From the NCBI RefSeq assembly GCF_001624695.1, contig NZ_JSEP01000005.1, forward strand, positions 172,001 through 236,000: 64,000 nucleotides of DNA, read 5' to 3'. The stretch comes from Labrenzia sp. OB1 (GTDB lineage Bacteria; Pseudomonadota; Alphaproteobacteria; Rhizobiales; Stappiaceae). The notes under the pieces were generated by a model. The model saw nothing but the letters and a program-made list of their open reading frames with translations, searched no databases and was not told where the DNA came from. This document shows, in pieces, positions 53,562-62,978 of the stretch (the first letter of the stretch is position 1; each line of letters begins with the position of its first letter). The position numbers were made by a program, and so were the translations under genes.

Positions 53562-54701
53562 GTGAGATACGAAAACGTTTTTGCGGCTACCGCAATGTTG
53601 GCTGCAGTTCTTTTCCCGGCGGAGCTTATGGCCGCGGACACCGTGACGGTGACCGATATTGCCGGACGGACCGTCGAGGTTCAGGCTCCGGTGGAGAAAG
53701 TCATTCTCGGCGAAGGACGCCAGATCTATTTCACCGCTGCGCTGGATAGCGAAGAGCCCTTCAAACGTGTCGTCGGCTGGCGGGACGATTTCGAGAAGGC
53801 CGACAATGACGGCTATCACCAGTACCTGGAGAAATTTCCGCAGATGGCCGACCTGCCGACTTTCGGCGGCATGAAGAACGGCACGTTCGACATCGAACAG
53901 GCGGTTGCCCTCGAGCCGGATGTCATCATCCTGAACATCGATGCCAAGGAAGCGACGGAAGACGGCGGTTACATCGAGAAGCTGGCGAAAGTCGGCATTC
54001 CGGTCGTTTATGTCGACTTCCGTGACAAGCCGATGGAAAACACCGAGCCGTCCATGCGCCTGATCGGCAAGATCTTCGGCGAGGAACAGAAGGCCGAGGA
54101 CTTCATCGCGTTCCGCGCCGCCGAGATTGAAAAGGTGACGGGCAAGCTGGCGGAACAGAGCGATCTGACTCGCCCGGTCGTGTTCATGGAGCGGGCCGGA
54201 GGCTATTCCGATGACTGCTGCATGTCCTTCGGAAACGAGAACTTCGGCAAGATGGTGGAAATCGCCGGTGGCGTGAACTTGGCTGGAGACATCATTCCCG
54301 GCACCTTCGGCACCGTGAATCCGGAGCAGGTCATCGCGGCCAACCCGGACCACGTCATCGTAACCGGCGCCAACTGGGAACTTTATGTACCCGGCGGCAA
54401 CTGGGTGGGTGTCGGCAGCGGTGCGGATCCGGAGGTTTCGGCCACGAAACTGGCCAATCTCATGGAGCGTCCCGGCTTTACGGGCGTCAAGGCGGTGCAG
54501 GACAACAATGTTCATGCCATCTGGCACCAGTTCTACAACAGCCCCTACCAGTTCGTCGCGATCCAGCAGATCGCCAAGTGGCTGCACCCGGAACTGTTTG
54601 CCGATCTTGATCCGGATGCGACCTTCAAGGAGCTGCATGAACGCTTCCTGCCGGTCGAATATCGGCCCGGCTATTTCGTGTCGCTGAAAACAGACGGCTG
54701 A
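53562..54701 (+). CDS. Iron-complex-type ABC importer binding protein (FhuD/BtuF-like)
   Basis: A 379-residue secreted binding protein of the siderophore/haem/cobalamin class. It has a signal peptide (AATAMLAAVLFPAELMAA) and then VTDIAGRTVEVQAPVEKVIL, with later AVALEPDVIILN and QVIAANPDHVIVTG, all typical of the PF01497 family. An unusual paired cysteine occurs in GGYSDDCCMSFG (about residues 218-229). The GTG at 53562 is chosen because the signal follows it and a GAGGC is upstream. It is followed by the permease and ATPase genes with tiny gaps or overlaps. The ligand is unknown. Confidence 0.92.
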   Translation: MRYENVFAATAMLAAVLFPAELMAADTVTVTDIAGRTVEVQAPVEKVILGEGRQIYFTAALDSEEPFKRVVGWRDDFEKADNDGYHQYLEKFPQMADLPTFGGMKNGTFDIEQAVALEPDVIILNIDAKEATEDGGYIEKLAKVGIPVVYVDFRDKPMENTEPSMRLIGKIFGEEQKAEDFIAFRAAEIEKVTGKLAEQSDLTRPVVFMERAGGYSDDCCMSFGNENFGKMVEIAGGVNLAGDIIPGTFGTVNPEQVIAANPDHVIVTGANWELYVPGGNWVGVGSGADPEVSATKLANLMERPGFTGVKAVQDNNVHAIWHQFYNSPYQFVAIQQIAKWLHPELFADLDPDATFKELHERFLPVEYRPGYFVSLKTDG

Positions 54702-54702
54702 C

Positions 54703-55767
54703 ATGCCAGTGACCGACACGGTTACAGCAGGGACGGGGCGCGGTCTTTACCGCGCCCTTGCCTTTCGGCGGATTGTTCTGATCTGCGGCCTGTTCGCGGC
54801 GCTGGCAACCACCTTCTGCATCGATCTGGCGCTCGGGCCGGCGCGCTACCCGCTGGAGGAAGTGCTCTCGGCGCTGTTTTTCCCGTCGGAGGCCGCGCTT
54901 CAGACGCGCGTGGTTATCTGGGACATCCGTATGCCGATCGCGCTGATGGCGGTGTCCGTCGGCGGTTGCCTGTCGCTGGCCGGTGCGCAGATGCAAACCA
55001 TCCTTGCCAACCCGCTCGCCAGTCCGTTCACGCTCGGCATTTCCGCCGCGGCCGGCTTCGGCGCCGCGCTCGGATTGGTGGCGGGCGTCGCGATTTTTCC
55101 GGCTGCCGTGCAGTATATGGTGCCGATCAACGCCTTCATCATGGCGATGGCTGCCTCGCTGTTCATCTATGCCTTTTCCACCTTCCGGGGTGTGAGCGTG
55201 CAGACCATCGTGCTGCTTGGCATCGCCCTGGTGTTCACGTTCAACGCGCTGCTGTCGCTGCTGGAATACCTTGCCTCCGAACAGGCGCTGGCGGCTGTGA
55301 TCTTCTGGACCATGGGCTCGCTTACCAAGGCGACCTGGACCAAGGTCGCAGCCACCTTCGCGGTGCTGATCGTCTGTGTGCCGTTCTTCGCCCGCCATTC
55401 CTGGGCGCTGACGGCCCTGCGGCTCGGTGACGTCAAGGCGGCAAGTTTCGGCGTCAACATCCGCTCGCTGCGCCTGAAGACCCTGATCGGTGTCAGTCTG
55501 CTGGCGGCCATTCCGGTGTCCTTCGTCGGCACCATCGGTTTCGTCGGCCTTGTCGGGCCGCATGTCGCGCGCATGCTGGTCGGCGAGGATCAGCGTTTCT
55601 TTCTGCCCGCGGCGATCCTGTGCGGATCGCTGATGCTGTCGGCAACGTCGGTGGTCTCCAAGATGCTGCTGCCGGGCGCGGTTCTGCCCATCGGTGTGAT
55701 TACGGCGCTGGTCGGTGTGCCGTTCTTTTTCGCGCTCATCTTCGCCGACAGGAAAAACTCATGGTAG
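54703..55767 (+). CDS. Iron-complex-type ABC importer permease (FecCD family)
   Basis: A 354-residue membrane protein with about ten helices. The hallmark stretches are GACLSLAGAQ-like sequence around GGCLSLAGAQMQTILANPLA and the ending with GFVGLVGPHVARMLVGEDQR, typical of FecC/FecD/BtuC permeases. It starts one base after the binding-protein stop and overlaps the ATPase gene by 7 bases. It would form a homodimer channel with two copies of the ATPase. Confidence 0.92.
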   Translation: MPVTDTVTAGTGRGLYRALAFRRIVLICGLFAALATTFCIDLALGPARYPLEEVLSALFFPSEAALQTRVVIWDIRMPIALMAVSVGGCLSLAGAQMQTILANPLASPFTLGISAAAGFGAALGLVAGVAIFPAAVQYMVPINAFIMAMAASLFIYAFSTFRGVSVQTIVLLGIALVFTFNALLSLLEYLASEQALAAVIFWTMGSLTKATWTKVAATFAVLIVCVPFFARHSWALTALRLGDVKAASFGVNIRSLRLKTLIGVSLLAAIPVSFVGTIGFVGLVGPHVARMLVGEDQRFFLPAAILCGSLMLSATSVVSKMLLPGAVLPIGVITALVGVPFFFALIFADRKNSW

Positions 55768-56531
55768 CGCTCCGCCTTGACGATCTCGGCGCGAAATACG
55801 GTGCCCGGAACGGTTCCGGGCTGGCCGTCGAAGGCGTCGCCACTCCGGAGCTTGCCGGTGGTGAACTGACCGCGGTGATCGGTCCCAACGCGGCAGGCAA
55901 GTCGACCCTGTTCAAGCGCATCGCCGGGCTTTTGAGCGGGCCGGGCATGGTGCATCTGGATGGTGCGGGCTCGGCGCCCCAGGACGCCATCCGCTATATG
56001 CCCCAGGACACCAGCGCCAATGCGGTGCTGACGGTCTATGAATCCATTCTGCTTGCGGCCAAGCAGGGCGGCGGCTGGCGGGTGCGCGATCATGAACTGA
56101 CCGCCATCGATCATCTGCTGACGTCGCTTCAGATCACGGATATCGCCTTTCGCAATCTCGGCGAGTTGTCCGGTGGGCAGCGTCAGCTTGTCTCCATTGC
56201 CCAGGCCCTTGTGCGGGACCCGGAAGTTCTTTTGATGGACGAGCCGACGTCGGCGCTGGATCTCTATCGGCAGGTCGAGGTGCTGAGTTATATGCGCGGT
56301 CTCGCGCGGCAGAAGAACATGCTCGTGCTGATCGCCCTGCACGACCTCAACCACGCCCTGCGCTACTGCGAGAGCACACTGGTGATCGCAGGTGGCAGGC
56401 TGGTCGCGGCCGGCCCCAGCAGAGAGGTGATCACAGCCGACCTGATGCGCGACATCTACAGGGTCGAGGCGCGCATCGAGACCTGCTCGCGCGGTGAGGC
56501 GCATATCATTATCGACCGGTCGGCGGCGTGA
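55761..56531 (+). CDS. Iron-complex-type ABC importer ATPase (FecE/FhuC-like)
   Basis: A 256-residue ATPase. Walker A GPNAAGKST near residue 37, Q-loop in IRYMPQDTSANA, signature LSGGQRQL, Walker B VLLMDEPTSALD and H-loop LHDLN. The frame is open earlier, but ATG 55761 gives a normal length and a purine ribosome site (AGGAAAAACTC), and it overlaps the permease by 7 bases. It drives the uptake of the ligand of the protein encoded at 53562. Confidence 0.92.
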   Translation: MVALRLDDLGAKYGARNGSGLAVEGVATPELAGGELTAVIGPNAAGKSTLFKRIAGLLSGPGMVHLDGAGSAPQDAIRYMPQDTSANAVLTVYESILLAAKQGGGWRVRDHELTAIDHLLTSLQITDIAFRNLGELSGGQRQLVSIAQALVRDPEVLLMDEPTSALDLYRQVEVLSYMRGLARQKNMLVLIALHDLNHALRYCESTLVIAGGRLVAAGPSREVITADLMRDIYRVEARIETCSRGEAHIIIDRSAA

Positions 56532-56645
56532 CGAGGCGACTGCAATAGTATCCGCTTCGCGCCAGCTACTTACTTGCAAGAAGGAAAAGCACGTCAAATG
56601 GGTCCCCATCTCCTGCAAATGCTCTATCGCAAACATGGCGAAGGC

Positions 56646-57602
56646 ATGCGCCGTTCCGTAAGGAACAGGTGCGCGCTCTGCCTGATGTCATTGCTTCTCC
56701 CGATAGCGGCTGCGGCCGAGCCCGTGCATATCCCCGGTCCGCAGGGACATTTCGAGGCGGAAATGATCGCTGTCGAGGGGGCGGATCACGCCGTTGTCAT
56801 CATCCCCGGATCCGGGCCGACCGACCGGGACGGAAATTCGGCGTCGATGGGGATGATGTCCGACAGCTACAAGATGCTTGCCGAAGACCTGTCCCGCCTC
56901 GGCGTGGCCTCTCTGCGCATCGACAAGCGCGGGTTCTTCGGCAGTGCGTCCGCCTTGTCCGATCCGAACGACGTGACCATCAAGGCTTATGCGGAAGATG
57001 CCCGGCGTTGGGTCGAAAAGGCGTCCGATCTCGCCCCTTGCGTATGGCTTGCCGGCCACTCGGAAGGCGGCCTTGTCGCGCTGGTGGCGGCCGTGGAACC
57101 GCCGGAGGCCCTGTGCGGGCTTGTCCTCATGGCGGCACCGGGACGACCCATCGGGCAACTGATGATCGAGCAGTTCGAAGCCACCCCCGGGGCCGCGCCG
57201 ATTCTGCCCCAGCTCCGCTCCGTCGTCGCGGACCTGGAAGCAGGCCGTTACCAGGATCCGGAACAGTTATCGCCGATCCTGCGGCCGCTTTTTTCCACCG
57301 GATTGCAGCGTTACATGATCGACCTGTTTTCCCATGATCCGGCAGCCATCGCCGCGAAGTGGCAGGGGCCCGCGCTGATCGTTCAGGGCGATGCGGATGT
57401 GCAGGTTCGCATGGTGGATGCCGACCTGCTTCAAACCGCGCTGCCACAGGCGCAGCGGCTGGTCCTTTCAGGTGCAACCCATATGCTCAAGGCCGATGTG
57501 GCGGGGCAGCCTGCCGCCACTTACACAGACCGCACTCTTCCCCTGCATGAGGATCTTGTGCCGGGCATCGTCCGGTTTCTGGAAGAGTTTTCGAAACCTT
57601 AG
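56646..57602 (+). CDS. Secreted alpha/beta hydrolase
   Basis: A 318-residue alpha/beta hydrolase. A signal peptide is visible (RNRCALCLMSLLLPIAAAAEP), and the nucleophile serine is in LAGHSEGGLVAL near residue 141; the catalytic acid and His are probably in VQGDADVQV and SGATHMLKAD. Likely an esterase or dienelactone-hydrolase-like enzyme. I prefer ATG 56646 because the signal peptide then begins at once; earlier starts (ATG 56598) add an unlikely head. It follows the iron-type importer by 114 bases in the same direction and could hydrolyse an imported siderophore or be unrelated. Confidence 0.83.
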   Translation: MRRSVRNRCALCLMSLLLPIAAAAEPVHIPGPQGHFEAEMIAVEGADHAVVIIPGSGPTDRDGNSASMGMMSDSYKMLAEDLSRLGVASLRIDKRGFFGSASALSDPNDVTIKAYAEDARRWVEKASDLAPCVWLAGHSEGGLVALVAAVEPPEALCGLVLMAAPGRPIGQLMIEQFEATPGAAPILPQLRSVVADLEAGRYQDPEQLSPILRPLFSTGLQRYMIDLFSHDPAAIAAKWQGPALIVQGDADVQVRMVDADLLQTALPQAQRLVLSGATHMLKADVAGQPAATYTDRTLPLHEDLVPGIVRFLEEFSKP

Positions 57603-57638
57603 GGTGGAGAGCGTCAACCATTCGATGCTGTGATCGGG

Positions 57639-58277
57639 TCAGGTCAGCTCGTTCACACCGGCCGGTGTTTCGATCTGAGCCCGGTAGCGGATTTCGCGGC
57701 CTTTCACGATCCTGGGCGGGCGATCGACCGCAAGGACGCGGTAAAGCTTTTCGATGGCGGCGGGATCCGGATGCTCGAGCGTAAGTGTACGAAGGCGTGC
57801 GCCCAATTCGGGTATGTCCTCCATCGACGTCGGGTCGTCGCGATGGTCGATCAGCGAAGGCAGGGCGCCGTCGGCGGGAAGCGTTCCGTTTTCGGGGATG
57901 GTAAAGGCGAAGGCCGGATTTTCCGGCGGCAAGGGAACCTCGCTGCCGAAGACCGCCCCGTGTGTCGCGACAATCGCTCTCAGATCATTCGTTGCTGCAA
58001 CCCAGCCCCGCAGCCGCCTGCCTTCGTCCCAGTCCTGTCTCACCGCCTCCTGATCGTCCAGACCGAACCAGCGCGCCCGTCCGGGTGCTCTGCCGTCCGG
58101 GTCGAGCGCGACAATTTCCAGATAGACTCCGTTGCCAAGCTGAAGCCGGTGATTGTGGGTGCCCATGTAGTGGTGGCGGGTTCCGAATGGTACGTCGAGA
58201 GACAGACAGTCGCGGACATGGGCGACTCCTTCACGAAGTGTCGGGGCAATCACGGTGATGTGGTCAAACTTGAGCAT
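57639..58277 (-). CDS. VOC-family (glyoxalase-like) protein
   Basis: A 212-residue protein with a glyoxalase/VOC-type beginning (MLKFDHITVIAPTLREGVAH, then VRDCLSLDVPFG), and YLEIVALDPDG later. The C-terminal part is longer than in simple VOC proteins, matching the Glyoxalase_3-like layout. Metal ligands of glyoxalase I are not evident beyond a His in the first strand, so the reaction is open. ATG 58277 is chosen since the longer frame upstream is poorly composed. It is divergent from the luciferase-like gene. Confidence 0.8.
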   Translation of the reverse strand: MLKFDHITVIAPTLREGVAHVRDCLSLDVPFGTRHHYMGTHNHRLQLGNGVYLEIVALDPDGRAPGRARWFGLDDQEAVRQDWDEGRRLRGWVAATNDLRAIVATHGAVFGSEVPLPPENPAFAFTIPENGTLPADGALPSLIDHRDDPTSMEDIPELGARLRTLTLEHPDPAAIEKLYRVLAVDRPPRIVKGREIRYRAQIETPAGVNELT

Positions 58278-58429
58278 TCGCGGTGGACTCCAGGGCGGCA
58301 GGGCAAGGAGATATGACCCCATTGCAATGCCTCTGGCCAGAGCGGAGACCGTTCTGATCTTCAGTAAATGCCGTTCCGGCCCTTGCATTGGCCGCTGCGG
58401 ATGAATAGCTCCGGAGCAAGGAGCTTTTC

Positions 58430-59437
58430 ATGAAAAATTTCTCACTGCTCGATCTGTCGCCGGTGCCGGAAGGCAAGACTGCCGCCGATGCCCTCGCCAA
58501 TACGGTCGATCTGGCCCGTGCGGCGGAGAAGGCCGGTTATCATCGCTACTGGCTGGCCGAACATCACAACATGCCCGGCATCGCCAGCGCGGCTACCGCC
58601 GTGGTGATCGGCCATGTCGCGGCGGCCACGAGCACCCTGCGCATCGGTGCCGGCGGGATCATGCTGCCCAACCACGCGCCGCTGGTGGTAGCCGAACAGT
58701 TCGGCACACTGGCAACGCTCTATCCCGGCCGGATCGATCTCGGCCTGGGCCGCGCGCCGGGCACCGACATGGCAACCGCACGGGCGCTGCGCCGGCACAT
58801 GGCGCCGGAGGACAGTTTCCCGCAGGATGTGGCGGAACTCATCGGTTATTTCGGCGACGCGGAGGAAGGTTCTTCCGTGCGGGCCATCCCGGGTGAGGGC
58901 ACTCATGTGCCGGTCTGGATCCTTGGTTCAAGCCTTTACGGCGCGCAGCTTGCCGCCTATCTGGGTCTGCCCTATGCCTTTGCCTCGCATTTCGCCCCGG
59001 ACATGCTGGAAGAAGCGCTCTCGATCTACCGCTCCTCGTTCCAGCCCTCCGAAACGCTTGCCGAACCCTATGCGATGATGGCGGCAGGCGTCTGCGCGGC
59101 GGAGACCGATGAAGAGGCTACCTACCTGCGCTCCTCGCAGATCCTCGCCTTCGCCCGTCTGCGCAACGGCCGCCCCGGCACGCTGCCCCTGCCAACGGAT
59201 GATCTTTCGACCGAGATCCCCGCGCCGGTGATGGCGCAGGTCAACCACGCCCTGTCCTGTTCCGCGACAGGGTCGCCGGCTACCGTGAGGGACCGGCTGC
59301 AGAGCCTGATCGAAACCCACCGGCCGGACGAACTGATGGTGACGGGCATGATGCACGATCCGGCGGCAAGGGTGCGCTCGTTCGAGATCGCGGCGGAGGT
59401 CCTGGCGGACTTGCGCGAGGTGTCAAAGGTGGCATGA
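58430..59437 (+). CDS. Luciferase-like flavin-dependent monooxygenase
   Basis: A 335-residue TIM-barrel oxidoreductase of the bacterial-luciferase-like family (MsnO8-type), which uses reduced flavin. Landmark stretches are [37 protein letters not shown] and [17 protein letters not shown]. No substrate is known for most members; long-chain oxidation or detoxification are options. A weak hairpin with T-run follows at 59540-59555. It is divergent from the VOC gene, so the two may share a promoter region. Confidence 0.9.
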   Translation: MKNFSLLDLSPVPEGKTAADALANTVDLARAAEKAGYHRYWLAEHHNMPGIASAATAVVIGHVAAATSTLRIGAGGIMLPNHAPLVVAEQFGTLATLYPGRIDLGLGRAPGTDMATARALRRHMAPEDSFPQDVAELIGYFGDAEEGSSVRAIPGEGTHVPVWILGSSLYGAQLAAYLGLPYAFASHFAPDMLEEALSIYRSSFQPSETLAEPYAMMAAGVCAAETDEEATYLRSSQILAFARLRNGRPGTLPLPTDDLSTEIPAPVMAQVNHALSCSATGSPATVRDRLQSLIETHRPDELMVTGMMHDPAARVRSFEIAAEVLADLREVSKVA

Positions 59438-60152
59438 GCCGGAGGTGCATGCCGCTGGTTTTGCTCGGCTCAGCAAACCGGCTGTCCTGCATGACAAAGA
59501 CCTGGATTGCTCGAAATCAGCGTCCCATTCAAAATCGCCAAACCATCGGGTTTTTCAACGGAATACCCGCACAGTCGCCCTTGGTGCATCTTGCCGCGAA
59601 CGACAGCTTTTCAGGCCGACCCGAAAACCAGCAAGCGACCGATCTGAAGTCACGGCGCAGAGGTAGGGTGGACAGGTGTTTGATGTCTGTCCCGGACCGA
59701 CAACGACCGCCTAGCGGACCTTCGGGAAAGGCCGCTTCGCCGGTTGATGTTCAAACCTGCCTTTCCCCGCGCCTTCTCCTCCCACCCCTTCGCACCCGCA
59801 GCGCAATTGCAACAATTCGACATGATTGAAACATACTGCTGCAAATCCGGACCCCTAGCTTCCTGTCGTCGGCCGTGAAACGGGCTGTTGCGCAACTTCC
59901 GGCAAATTACCGGTTGAAGGTTGCGGCGGCAGGGCGTTTCATGGGCAGGCAGGAAACGATCCCGGAAAAACCGGGGCACTTTCAGAGATCAACCTGCGGT
60001 CATGCAATGGGCGCAGATAAGTTGATCGGGATAAAAACGAGATCAGCCCGCACCTGGTTTCCGGGTGCGCAAAATCTGATCGCACAAGAATGGATGAAGC
60101 GTCTGGTCCGTGCTCCTTCGAACGCGGGATGCTTCAGGGGAAGAAACGACAT
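59438..60152. other. Gene-free region before the acyl-CoA ligase operon
   Basis: About 715 bases with no supported gene; small frames here have no recognisable product. Near 59540-59555, AAACC-ATCG-GGTTT plus T residues could be a weak terminator after the oxidoreductase gene. Around 59888-59922, GCAAC/GTTGC arms enclose a CCGG-CAAATTA-CCGG dyad, a possible regulator site. This region likely holds the promoter of the ligase-Liv operon. Confidence 0.5.
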
Positions 60153-62138
60153 ATGGTTGGGTCGGCCAGCGCGTCAGCGCGTGGGGAGGACACCTTTCCG
60201 AAAATTCTGCTGCACAACGCGCAGGTGTTCGGGGACCGGACAGCGTTCCGGGAAAAGGATTTCGGGATCTGGCAGAGCTGGACCTGGTCCGAGGTGGCAG
60301 AAGAAATCCGCGCATTTTCCATCGGGTTGCAGTCGCTCGGCCTCAAGGCCGGAGACAAGATCGCAATTGTCGGAGCGAACCGGCCGCGGCTCTACTGGGC
60401 CATGGTTGCCGCACAGGCGATCGGGGCGGTGCCGGTGCCGGTCTATGCCGACAGCGTCGCGGAAGAAATGGCCTATGTGCTTGGCCATGGGGAAGTCGTC
60501 TTCGCGATCGTCGAAGATCAGGAGCAGGTCGACAAGCTCTTGTCCATGTCGGAAGAAGTGCCGTCGCTCAAACACGTGATCTATGACGAGGCGCGCGGCC
60601 TGCGCGACTACGATCACAGCCACCTCCACAGCTACGCATCGGTCCAGGACAAGGGGCGCGTCTTGCAAGGCCAGTTCGCGTCTCTCAAGGTCGAGTGGGA
60701 ACAGGGTTTCGCGACCGGCAAGGGCTCGGACATTGCCGTGATGCTGTATACGTCGGGCACCACCGGCCGCCCCAAGGGCGTCATGCTGTCCTTCGACAAT
60801 CTCGTGATCTCGGCGCGCAACGGCAATGAGTTCGACCAACTTGACGAGACCGAGGAAGTGCTCGCCTATCTGCCGATGGCCTGGATCGGCGATCATGTGT
60901 TTTCGCTCGCCCAGGCCTTCACGGCCGGTTACTGCGTCAACTGCCCGGAAGGCATGGACACGATCGATGTCGACAGGCGCGAGATCGCGCCGACCTATTT
61001 TTTCGCGCCGCCGCGGGTCTTCGAGACCATGCTGACGATGATCATGGTCAACATGGAAGATACCGGGAAGGCCAAGCGCGCCATGTTCGATTACTTCATG
61101 GGGGTGGCGCGCAAATTTGGCGAGAAGATCCTCAACGGCGAAGACGTTTCGCTAAAAGGCCGGCTGCTGTACCGGCTCGGCGAGTTCTTCGTCTACGCCC
61201 CGCTCAAGAACCGTATGGGCCTCACCCGCATGAAGGTCGGCTACACCGCCGGGGAGGCGATCGGGCCGGAGATCTTCCAGTTTTACCGCTCGCTCGGCCT
61301 GAATCTGAAACAGCTTTACGGCCAGACGGAAGCCAGCGTCTATATCACCCTGCAGCCGGATGGCGAGATCTTCGCCGACACGGTTGGCAAGCCTGCGCCG
61401 GATGTGGAGCTCAAGATCGCCGAAAGCGGCGAGGTCATGTATCGTTCGCCGGGGGTTTTCGTCGGCTATTTCAAGAACGACGCGGCCACCGGGGAAACCA
61501 AGACGGCGGATGGCTGGGTGCATACGGGCGATGCCGGCATTATTGCCGACAACGGTCATTTGAAGATCATCGACCGGGCCAAGGACGTCGGCAAGCTGAC
61601 GGGCGGCGCTCTGTTCGCGCCCAAATATATCGAGAACAAGCTCAAGTTCTTCCCCAACATCAAGGAAGCCGTGGCGTTCGGTCACGAGCGGGACCGGGTC
61701 GGGGTGTTCATCAACATCGATCTGACCGCCGTCGGTTCCTGGGCGGAACGCAACAACGTCAATTACGCCTCCTATCAGGAACTGGCCGCGCATCCGGATG
61801 TCTACGCGATGATCGAAAGCCATGTGGAACAGGTCAACCGGGACCTGTCGCGCGAGCCGATGATGGCCGGCGCCCAGATCAGGCGTTTCCTGATCCTGCA
61901 CAAGGAACTGGATGCGGATGACGGTGAACTGACACGGACCCAGAAGGTGCGCCGCAGTTTCATCGCTGAGCGCTACGGGCCCCTGATCGAGGCGCTTTAT
62001 GATGGCTCGGCCAGCAAGTACGTCAAGACGGAAGTGACCTTCGAGGACGGCCGCAAGGGCGCGATCGAGGCGACGGTCGAGATCCGCGACATGGCTTTCC
62101 ATGACGCCGGAACGGCCAGCAGGGAGGCCGCCGAATGA
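60153..62138 (+). CDS. AMP-forming acyl-CoA ligase
   Basis: A 661-residue adenylating enzyme of the long-chain acyl-CoA synthetase family, which activates carboxylic acids to CoA thioesters. The AMP-binding signature is YTSGTTGRPKGVML near residue 193; later motifs are YGQTEASVYITL and the TGD in WVHTGDAGIIADNG. No signal peptide is seen. ATG 60153 follows a GGGGAAG; an earlier ATG at 60129 is possible. It overlaps the Liv-type ATPase gene by 4 bases (ATGA), so import and activation of a carboxylate are coupled. Fatty or aromatic acids are candidates. Confidence 0.9.
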   Translation: MVGSASASARGEDTFPKILLHNAQVFGDRTAFREKDFGIWQSWTWSEVAEEIRAFSIGLQSLGLKAGDKIAIVGANRPRLYWAMVAAQAIGAVPVPVYADSVAEEMAYVLGHGEVVFAIVEDQEQVDKLLSMSEEVPSLKHVIYDEARGLRDYDHSHLHSYASVQDKGRVLQGQFASLKVEWEQGFATGKGSDIAVMLYTSGTTGRPKGVMLSFDNLVISARNGNEFDQLDETEEVLAYLPMAWIGDHVFSLAQAFTAGYCVNCPEGMDTIDVDRREIAPTYFFAPPRVFETMLTMIMVNMEDTGKAKRAMFDYFMGVARKFGEKILNGEDVSLKGRLLYRLGEFFVYAPLKNRMGLTRMKVGYTAGEAIGPEIFQFYRSLGLNLKQLYGQTEASVYITLQPDGEIFADTVGKPAPDVELKIAESGEVMYRSPGVFVGYFKNDAATGETKTADGWVHTGDAGIIADNGHLKIIDRAKDVGKLTGGALFAPKYIENKLKFFPNIKEAVAFGHERDRVGVFINIDLTAVGSWAERNNVNYASYQELAAHPDVYAMIESHVEQVNRDLSREPMMAGAQIRRFLILHKELDADDGELTRTQKVRRSFIAERYGPLIEALYDGSASKYVKTEVTFEDGRKGAIEATVEIRDMAFHDAGTASREAAE

Positions 62139-62962
62139 ACGCTTTTGTTGCCGACGAGGCATTGACGCCGGCGGGCCCTGATGCAAGCGGAGAGCCCGAG
62201 GTTCTGCTCAGGGTCGACAACGTGTCGCTGGCCTTCGGCGGAGTGAAGGCGATCACCGATATCTCCTTCGATATCCGCAAGGGCGAGATCCGGGCGATCA
62301 TCGGGCCAAACGGCGCCGGCAAGACCTCCATGCTCAACGTCATCAACGGCTTCTATCATCCGCAGGAAGGCACCATCACCTGGCGCGGAAAAGTCCGGCG
62401 CAAGATGAAGCCTTATGAGGCGGCCAGCCAGGGAATCGCCCGCACCTTCCAGAATGTGGCGCTGTTCAAGGGCATGACGACGCTGGACAACATCATGTCC
62501 GGCAGGACCCTGAAAATGCATCGCAACTTTTTCTGGCAGGTCCTGTGGCGCGGTCCGGCGGAGCGCGAGGAGATCGAACACCGCAAGAGGGTCGAGGATA
62601 TCATCGACTTCCTGGAAATCCAGGCGATCCGCAAGACGCCGGTCGGCCGGCTGCCTTACGGTCTGCAAAAGCGGGTCGAGCTCGGCCGGGCGCTTGCCAT
62701 GGAGCCGGAGCTGCTGCTGCTCGATGAGCCGATGGCAGGCATGAACCTGGAAGAAAAAGAAGACATGAGCCGTTTCATCATCGATGTGAATCAGGAATTC
62801 GGCACCACCATCGCCCTGATCGAACACGACATGGGCGTCGTCATGGATCTTTCCGACCGGGTGGTCGTGCTCGATTACGGCAAGAAGATCGCGGACGGGC
62901 CCCCCGAAGAGGTTCAGGCCAGCCAGGCCGTCATCGATGCCTATCTCGGCGTCAGTCACTAA
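62135..62962 (+). CDS. Liv-type ABC importer ATPase (LivG-like)
   Basis: A 275-residue ATPase of the branched-chain amino acid importer family. Walker A GPNGAGKTS near residue 52, LNVINGFYHPQEG, signature region LPYGLQKRVELGRALA (the Liv-type replacement of LSGGQ), Walker B LLLLDEPMAGMN and H-loop IEHDMGVVMD. It overlaps the acyl-CoA ligase by 4 bases and precedes the permease gene. The ligase association suggests the importer carries an acid that is then CoA-activated rather than leucine. Confidence 0.92.
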   Translation: MNAFVADEALTPAGPDASGEPEVLLRVDNVSLAFGGVKAITDISFDIRKGEIRAIIGPNGAGKTSMLNVINGFYHPQEGTITWRGKVRRKMKPYEAASQGIARTFQNVALFKGMTTLDNIMSGRTLKMHRNFFWQVLWRGPAEREEIEHRKRVEDIIDFLEIQAIRKTPVGRLPYGLQKRVELGRALAMEPELLLLDEPMAGMNLEEKEDMSRFIIDVNQEFGTTIALIEHDMGVVMDLSDRVVVLDYGKKIADGPPEEVQASQAVIDAYLGVSH

Positions 62963-62978
62963 CGAAGGGGGTAACGTC

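Noticed and set aside
61152-62186. A 344-codon open frame on the minus strand
   Set aside because: Antisense to the acyl-CoA ligase, which has the AMP-binding motif and coupled ATPase gene.
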